A stretch of 64,000 bases of DNA from Mycoplasmopsis edwardii (GTDB lineage Bacteria; Bacillota_I; Bacilli_A; Mycoplasmatales; Metamycoplasmataceae). The position numbers were made by a program, and so were the translations under genes. The stretch is from assembly GCF_900476105.1 (NCBI RefSeq), contig NZ_LS991951.1, positions 434,001-498,000 of the forward strand. The letters run 5' to 3'. The notes under the pieces are model-generated. The model did no database searches. It worked only from the letters and a program-made list of their open reading frames with translations, and had not been told where the DNA came from. Of this stretch, positions 57,547 to 64,000 are shown piece after piece (within the stretch, counting starts at the first letter, position 1; the number at the start of each line of letters is the position of its first letter).

Positions 57547-57893
57547 TATTTACTTTTGATTGATAGTTTTCATTTAAATTCTTTGAAAACTTGGCAATCA
57601 GTTCTAATTTTTTCTTCAAGTTCTTGATTGGTAGGAATAACTTCAGGGTTGTTTTTTGAATTTAAAACAATGTTAAATAATAATTGTGTTACAAGTTTTC
57701 TATCTATAACTGTTTTACTTTCAGGTTTATGGTAAGTGATTCTTCCACCTTCTGATAAAGCTTCATCAAACTCAACTTCTGTATCCTTAACTATTTCATT
57801 CATCATTTTTTTAAGTTCTTTTGCTTCATTTGTTAATCTTAAGTATTCTTCAGCCAAAAGTTTTAATTTTTCAATATCTGCTACTGTTCTCAT
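57546..57893 (-). CDS. Small helical protein, unknown
   Basis: 115 residues. Residues 1-45 are a Leu/Glu/Lys helix that may form a coiled coil, then a stretch GRITYHKPES and further helices. No motif recognised. Its start is 6 nt after mgtE and its stop overlaps the folA start, so it belongs to the operon. Conservation of its position is the only hint of a role. Confidence 0.6.
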
Positions 57894-57899
57894 AATTTC

Positions 57900-59486
57900 C
57901 TAACTTAATAGCATATTTGGAATGCTATTATTTTGAATGATATTTACAATTTCAAATGCTTTACCTGCATTAGCTGGTTCATTATTAGTTAAAAACGTAC
58001 CTATGATACCTGCTTTTCATGCAATGTATAAAACTAAAATGTTTAATCCAAAGAAGATTAAGGTTGATAAAGCGTCACTTAATGTTGTAAGAATTGGAGC
58101 AGACATAACTGCTGGATCTTTTTTAAATTTAATAGCTAAAAGTGGAATTATTGTCCCTAAGAATTTAGCAAAGATAACAACAAATCATAATGAAAGTGAA
58201 CTTGCTAAAATAATAAATGAAAGTGAAACTCAATCTTTTTTGTTTGGATCATCAAAAGCATCACTACTGAACACAGGAATTGCATAGTAAATATATAATC
58301 TTGCAATATTAATAACAAACATGATGAACCCAATAATTGTGGCTACTAAAATTTCTTTTAAGATAACTTTCTTATAATCAGAACTTTCAAACTCACCAAG
58401 TGCTGCTGAACGCGTTACTGTGGTTGTAGACTGAGAACCAGCATTACCAGCTGAACCACTAATAATAGGTATTAAAGATACAATAACGGCAGTTGAAATT
58501 GAGATTCCAAATTGTTGAATGCTTTGTTCGCTTATGTTAGTAAATTTTTGAATGATATATTGTGAAATTGTTGCTGAAAGCATCAAGATAATTAATCATA
58601 AAACACGCGATTTAACAATGCTTCTAATAGAAGTTTTTAAGTAGCTTTCTTCTGAAGCTGAAGCACTAATCCCGGCCATTTTATAAATATCTTCTGTGGC
58701 TTCATCATTAATAACGTCAATAATATCATCAGAAGTAATCATACCAATTAAACGGTTATCTAAAGAAACTACAGGTAATGATGATCTATCGTTATCCGAG
58801 AAAACTTTGGCTGCTGATTCTTTATCATCAGTTGGGTGCACAAAGTTAACTGGACTACATACTTCAGAAAGGTTTTTGTCTTCACCATTGAAAATAAGCT
58901 CTTCTAAAGTAATGTCTCCAAGTAATTTTCCGTCTTGGTCTACAACATAAAAGTTGTGCCCCATTGTCATGTTGTTGTTATAATCGACTTTAATTTTTGC
59001 TAAAGCTTTTTGTGTGTTTCAATTTCCTCTTAAAATAGAAATATCCACTTGCATGAAACTCCCGACCTGGTCATCTTTATAAAGAAGAATTTGGTTAATA
59101 ATATCTCTTTTTTCTTTTGGAGTTTGAGAAAGGATTTTTCTCATTAAGTTAACTGGTAATTCTTCTAAGATATCTACAAGTTCTGCAGTTTCAATTTCTT
59201 GTAAAACTTTTTGACCTAATTCATCACTAAATAAACCAACAAGTCTTTTTTTAGTATCATCTTCAAGGTAACTAAATACTTCTGCAGCTTCAACTGTTCT
59301 AAGAATTCTTAAAATATATAAACGATCTTCATCTGTTAAAATTTCATCTTCAAAAGCTTCTGCAAACTCAGTGTAAGTTACATCTTCTTGTAATTCTCTA
59401 AGTAATTTAACACTTTTGTTCTCAATTAAATCTTTAATTCTTTCAACAAGAAGATCGTGATTGATTTCTTTAACTTTGTTCTCCAT
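57900..59486 (-). CDS. mgtE: Magnesium transporter MgtE
   Basis: 528 residues, longer than the usual 450. Superhelical N domain (ELQEDVTYTEFAEAF, AEVFSYLED, DILEELPVNLMRKIL; residues 1-150), two CBS domains (~165-285, with SLPVVSLDNRLIGMITSDDI), a linker helix, and five membrane helices from ~300 with the conserved GSAGNAGSQS near 345. It is a gated Mg2+ channel; the N and CBS domains sense cytoplasmic Mg2+. It lies directly after cdaA, with 1 nt between them. The extra length lies in the loops and the last ~80 residues. Confidence 0.92.
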
Positions 59487-59487
59487 A

Positions 59488-60078
59488 TTACTCCTTAAGG
59501 TATTTAATTAATTCCTCTTGGAATCCTTCGATTTTTACAGATTGAACAACTGAACCTTTAAGAATTCTTACGTTTCCCGTTTCTTCTGAAACAACAATTG
59601 TAGTTGCATCACATTGCTCTGAAATCCCCATTGCTGCACGGTGTCTTGAACCATAGTTAGCAGATACAGAACGACGTGTAATTTTGTAAAATGTTGCAGC
59701 ATAGTAAATTTTGTTATTTCTAATAATAACTGCACCATCATGTAAAGGAGAATATTTATTGAAAATCGAGATTAATAATCCACTTGAAATATTTGCGTCA
59801 AGAATAACACCATCTGTTCTTAAGTTATCGATGTTATCATTATTTTCGATTGTGATTAATGCACCAATTTTGTTTTTTGATAAATATTCAACTGACTCTC
59901 TTAATTGGTTAATAAGTCTAATTTGACTACTTTTACCCATTTTGTCATAACTACTTTTTCTAAGTTTTCCACTTAAAAATGGGAAGATAATTGGTTTTAC
60001 AATAACAACTAATGTTACAACTGATATAAAGAACAAAATTGATAATAGTACTATTATAATAATAATTTCGATTGACAT
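59488..60078 (-). CDS. cdaA: Diadenylate cyclase (c-di-AMP synthase)
   Basis: 196 residues. One N-terminal membrane helix (about 5-31), then the DAC domain with LHDGAVII near 112 and GSRHRAAMGISE near 142, the DGA and RHR motifs that bind ATP. It condenses two ATP into c-di-AMP, which controls potassium and osmotic balance. With a single helix it belongs to the CdaM type known from mycoplasmas. mgtE begins 1 nt after its stop, and the 75-residue membrane protein ends 1 nt before its start. Confidence 0.9.
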   Translation of the reverse strand: MSIEIIIIIVLLSILFFISVVTLVVIVKPIIFPFLSGKLRKSSYDKMGKSSQIRLINQLRESVEYLSKNKIGALITIENNDNIDNLRTDGVILDANISSGLLISIFNKYSPLHDGAVIIRNNKIYYAATFYKITRRSVSANYGSRHRAAMGISEQCDATTIVVSEETGNVRILKGSVVQSVKIEGFQEELIKYLKE

Positions 60079-60079
60079 A

Positions 60080-60307
60080 TTAAAGTTTCCCTATAAAGTA
60101 TGCACCAATTAAAGTTACTATTATGATTAAAAGTACTATTAATGAACTTAGAACATTAAAGAAAACATCTCTTTTATGAAATGGTAATGCTTTTTGTTCT
60201 GAAGCTTTTTTGTTTTTCTCTTGCTCTAGTTTATGCTTTTGGATAGCATATTCAATTTCTTCTTTTCTAAACTTAATAAAGTCAATTTTAATTTCTTGTT
60301 TTTTCAT
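60080..60307 (-). CDS. Small single-pass membrane protein upstream of cdaA
   Basis: 75 residues. A charged N-terminal helix of about 45 residues, rich in Lys and Glu, then one membrane helix (residues 52-74). No recognised family. It is 1 nt from cdaA and 11 nt after the RNase J gene, and its ribosome binding site is AAAGAGGT. A role in positioning the cyclase is possible, as CdaR does in Bacillus, but there is no CdaR-like sequence. Confidence 0.65.
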   Translation of the reverse strand: MKKQEIKIDFIKFRKEEIEYAIQKHKLEQEKNKKASEQKALPFHKRDVFFNVLSSLIVLLIIIVTLIGAYFIGKL

Positions 60308-60318
60308 ATGACCTCTTT

Positions 60319-62211
60319 TTAAACTTCATCTTCTTCATCTAAATCTGAATCAGTATCGATTTCTCCAATATATGATAATTCTTCGATTTCTTTTATTTTC
60401 TTATCAAGGAATTTTTTCATTTTTGGACTTAATTCTTTTTTAGATTTTGTATATTCTTGTTGTTCTTCATTTGTTTTTGAGTTACCAAATTTGATTTTAA
60501 ATTTAGCTAATTCTTTATCTGGTTCTTCATCTGTGAAAATAATTGTTGGAATAATAACTGGGTTACGTCTTTTCTCTTTATAAAATAGTGAAGATAATCT
60601 ATCAATTAAGATCTTTTCTAAATCTTCTTTTGTTCAATTTTGAACGTTTTTGATTTGGTATAAAACTGCTCCGTGTGATACTCTTCTACTTTCATCGATT
60701 AAAGCTTTTGAGTTTTTAACAAAGAAGCTTCCTCTTGTAATAATCTGTGGACGCCCAATAATTTGGTTGTTCTTTTTATCAATTAAGAATACAATGCTTA
60801 CGAATCCAGAATCTTTTAATTGTGATCTTTCTTTTAAAATGTTTTCTGAAAATGATAAAACTGAATTACCATCAATATAAACAGGACCAAAGTCAATAGT
60901 TTCTTTAGTTTCCTTGATTTCATTGTTAAGCATTTCAAAAACAACACCCTTACGAACTAATAAAACATTCTTTGGATCAACTCCGTTTTCAATAGCAGTT
61001 TGTCCATGAATGGTGCTCATACGGTATTCACCATGGTATGGTAAGAAATATTTAGGCTTTGTTAATTGGAAGATTTTGTCATGTTCTCATTTATATGCAT
61101 GCCCCGATGTATGTAAGAAACCATCTGTACCATTTTCTTTAATAATAGCACCAAGTTTATAAAGTCTATTTATTAATAGTTCAATAACCATTCTGTTTCC
61201 AGGAATTGGACTTGAAGAAAAAATAACCATGTCGCCTTTAGTAATTTTAATAGTTGCATGTTTCCCATAACTCATACGAGATAAAGCGGCGAGTTGTTCA
61301 CCTTGTGACCCTGTTGTTAAGATAACTAAATCTGAATCTTTAATATCATTGGCTGCCTTTTTATCAATTAACACATTGTCAGCCACATTAATGTAACCTA
61401 ATTTTTTACCAATCTTAACACCTTGAATCATTGAACGACCGAATGTAAGTACTTTCTTACCAAGTTTTTCAGCTAATTCAATAATAACTTTAATTCTTGT
61501 TAAGTTTGATGCGAAGGCTGTAACAATGATTTTCTTTTTAGCTGACATCATGTGCCTTTCGATATCAGTTAAGATGTCGCTTTCAGAAGGTGAATGGTTT
61601 GGTCTCATTGAGTTAGTTGAATCTGATAATAAAGCAGTTAAACCTTGTTTTCCCATTTCATCTAGTCTAGCAAAGTCAGTGAAATTTCCTATTGGTGTAT
61701 AGTCAAATCTGAAATCACCTGTACACATAATGCTTCCATTAGGTGTTGTTACTCTAATTCCAAAAGCATCAGGAATTGAGTGTTGAGCTGTTCAAAAATC
61801 TACTTTACAGTTATTAGCAAACTTATGTATATCACTTTTCTTAATTTCAATAAATTCAACTTTCTTTCTAATTCCATGCTCATCAAATTTTAATTGTAAA
61901 TATTGAATTGCAATTCTTGGCGCATAAATTTTATTAAGTTTTGTTTTCTTAACTAAATATACAACACCACCGATATGATCCTCGTGACCATGAGTAATAA
62001 ATAAACCTTCAATAACTTTGTTAGGTTGGTTTAAATAATCATAGTTTGGAATAATTCCTTTGATACCTGTATTAAATGTATCAGCAAACTTAATACCAGA
62101 GTCAATAATGAAAATGTGATCATTATGTTCAATTAATAATGTTGATTTCCCGATCTCCTCAAAACCACCAAGAGCAATTAATCTTGTTGGTATTTTTTTG
62201 TTTTTATTCAT
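60319..62211 (-). CDS. rnj: Ribonuclease J
   Basis: 630 residues, slightly above the usual 555. Metallo-beta-lactamase core: THGHEDHIGG near 74, GDFRFDYTP near 162, a beta-CASP domain (ALLSDSTNSMRP, VTAFASNLTRI) and HTSGHA near 370 followed by a KPKYFLPYHGEYR stretch. C-terminal domain from ~450. The last 70 residues are acidic and Lys-rich, unlike other RNase J proteins, ending in DLDEEDEV. It degrades mRNA 5' to 3' and processes rRNA. First gene of the operon that ends with pgsA. AAGGAGAAAC lies before the ATG. Confidence 0.93.
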
Positions 62212-62286
62212 AATAATGTTTCTCCTTAAATTTCTAATTATTTGATTGAATTAAATGGTTAAATTAATTAATAATTAATATTATTA

Positions 62287-62295
62287 ATTATAGCA
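62287..62295 (-). promoter_or_regulatory. Promoter of the RNase J-to-pgsA operon
   Basis: Extended -10 TGC-TATAAT on the minus strand, about 75 nt before the RNase J start. Confidence 0.5.
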
Positions 62296-62349
62296 TTTTA
62301 ACCTAAATTTAGGAAATATAGTTTTAGAAACTTTTAAGCCTACAAGAAA

Positions 62350-62374
62350 TAAAAAAATACACAAAAGTGTACTT
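62350..62374 (-). terminator. Terminator of asnS
   Basis: GTACAC pairing with GTGTAT around TTTT, with A and T runs on either side, just after the asnS stop on the minus strand. Confidence 0.65.
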
Positions 62375-63733
62375 TTACATTCTGATATTTCCTGTTGTTC
62401 TTGGGTAAGGAATAGAATCTCTAATGTTATCCATACCTGTTACATACATAACTAATCTTTCAAATCCTATACCAAATCCAGAAGACATCATGTGACCAAA
62501 TCTACGTAAGTCTAAATATCATTGTAAGTCTTCCTGATCAATTTTAAGTTCATTAACTCTAGCAACTAATTTGTCATAATCACATTCTCTTTGACTACCA
62601 CCAATTAATTCACCAATCCCAGGAACTAATAAGTCAAATGAAGCAACTGATTTATTATCATCATTTTGTTTCATGTAAAAAGCTTTAAAGTCTTTAGGGA
62701 AGTTAATAACAGCGATTGGAGCTTTGTAAACTTGTTCTGTTAAGTATTTTTCATGTTCACTTCCTAAATCAAGACCATACTTAATATCTTTATTTTCAAA
62801 AATGTCTTTAACTTGAGAAAGTTTTTCAATCGCTTCTGTATATTCAACAATTTGTAATGGTGTATCAATAAAGTGTTGAAGTCTTTCTAAAAGTCCATTA
62901 TTTGTATAATCATTTAAGAATTCGATTTCTCTTTTATGCTTGTGCATTGTGTTTCTGATAACAACCTTTAACATATCATCAGCAAGCTCAATTGTATCTT
63001 TTAAATCATAAAAAGCAATTTCTGGTTCAATCATTCAGAACTCAGCTAAGTGTCTTTTAGTGTTTGATCTTTCTGCCCTAAATGTAGGTCCAAAAGTATA
63101 AATTTTTTGCATTCCTAATGAGTAACTTTCACCATGTAATTGACCTGTAACACCTAAAGTTGCTTTTTTACCTTTTCCAAAAAATGGATCATTAGTTGAG
63201 TTATCCGAAACATTAAATGTTTCACCTGCTCCTTCACCATCATTACTTGTAATAATTGGACTATTAAGGTAGTGGAAATCTTTATTAATAAAGTATTTGT
63301 GAACTTCTTGAGCAAGTGTAGATCTAACTAACATTACTGCTCTCATTAATGTAGTTCTGTGTCTTACATGAGGAATATCCCTTAATGTTTCAAGTTTCAT
63401 TTCTTGTGATTGAATTGGATAATCATCATCAACATTTTTATAGTCAACAATTTTATCAACCATCATTTCAATTGGTTGTTTTGCACTTGGTGTAGCGTTT
63501 AAAGTTCCAACAACAACTAAAGCAGCACCTGGTTTAAGTTGATCCAATATTTCAAAATCAAATTCTTCACCTTTAAAAACAAGTTGTAAATTATCAATTG
63601 TTGAACCATCATTTAATTCAATGAAACGAATTTTTTTGTTTCCTCTATTTGATGAAATTCACCCTTTAACTTCTACGTTTGTTCATGTGTCATAGAAGTT
63701 TGGTTTCATAATTATTGATTTAATTGAGTTCAT
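62375..63733 (-). CDS. asnS: Asparaginyl-tRNA synthetase
   Basis: 452 residues. N-terminal OB-fold anticodon domain ([22 protein letters not shown]), then the class II core: [14 protein letters not shown] near 135, [21 protein letters not shown] near 215 (Trp by TGA), and motif 3 [15 protein letters not shown] near 420. It charges tRNA-Asn with asparagine. The absence of the aspartyl-specific insert and the shape of the N-terminal domain fit AsnS. AAAGAGGTTATT precedes the ATG. A terminator separates it from the RNase J operon. Confidence 0.95.
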
Positions 63734-64000
63734 AATAACCTCTTTATAATTTCTTATTTATCTTATTTTAGGTATTAAAAGTTATTTTTAACTCTTAAAA
63801 TACCAATAAAAAAATTGATATAACAATTTATATGTGTTTAAATTATATATTTTTATTCTAAATTAGAAAACAAAAGCATTAGAATAAAATTTTTTTAGCC
63901 TAATTAACTTAAAAATTAATCAAAAAATGGACAAAGTTCAAACAATTATATTAATACAAGTTTTAAAAATAATCAAAATGGTGTAAAATAAAATAACTAT
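63734..64000. promoter_or_regulatory. Divergent intergenic region with promoters
   Basis: 267 bp without a gene. TAAAAT on the minus strand at 63770-63765 fits the asnS promoter. On the plus strand TGGTGTAAAAT at 63979-63989 is a likely -10 region of a gene starting beyond the window. Confidence 0.45.

Noticed and set aside
62260-62292. AT-rich dyad upstream of RNase J as a possible operator
   Set aside because: Simple ATTAAT repeats are expected by chance at this base composition.

Overview
The window is AT-rich mycoplasma chromosome. UGA is read as tryptophan throughout: nearly every long reading frame runs through in-frame TGA codons that fall where Trp is expected (SecE, NusG, GAPDH, PheS, AsnS). 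Lipoboxes, small replication and repair genes and IS1634-type transposase remnants fit a Mycoplasma/Mycoplasmopsis-like genome. I do not name a species.

Layout. 1-953: 3' end of a surface nuclease (MnuA type). 1074-6584: glycosyltransferase, RDD membrane protein, PcrA/UvrD helicase and a membrane protein that resembles a degenerate GGDEF-EAL protein. 6674-13814: tightly packed replication block: DnaE, a stand-alone 5'-3' exonuclease, CoaE-like kinase, DnaB-like and DnaI-like helicase-loading proteins, Fmt. 13983-18388: gap, a DUF31/MIP-type serine protease lipoprotein and an azoreductase. 18478-21385: rpmG, secE, nusG, rsmD, rlmD-like. 21412-23796 (minus): lipoprotein built of three ~245-residue repeats.

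23875-28865 is an island: a ~230 bp copy of the 3' end of uvrC lies at each side. Between them are three decayed IS1634-like remnants, a lipoprotein fragment and a GmrSD-type (DUF262/DUF1524) restriction gene whose DUF5655 tail is cut off by a frameshift. 28781-36952: uvrC and, divergently, rarA-pheS-ung-pheT-glyA. 37063-43302 (minus): a 1373-residue surface protein with three ~265-residue repeats, then tsf and rpsB.

43587-55682 is the most striking part: three tandem surface genes behind a 19-T tract, namely a 1614-residue DUF31 protease lipoprotein, a lipoprotein with Ig-like and discoidin-like domains, and a 1991-residue anchored protein with a GH84 (hyaluronidase/O-GlcNAcase)-like domain whose catalytic Asp-Asp pair reads Thr-Asn. 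55719-63733 (minus): an eight-gene run from RNase J through c-di-AMP synthase, MgtE, DHFR and PgsA, with asnS upstream. No tRNA, rRNA or CRISPR array was found.

Taken together, a housekeeping chromosome is interrupted by surface-antigen loci (repeat proteins, proteases, a carbohydrate-domain protein) and one horizontally acquired defence island. Promoters mostly use a -10 box, often as TGG-TAAAAT, and several genes look leaderless.
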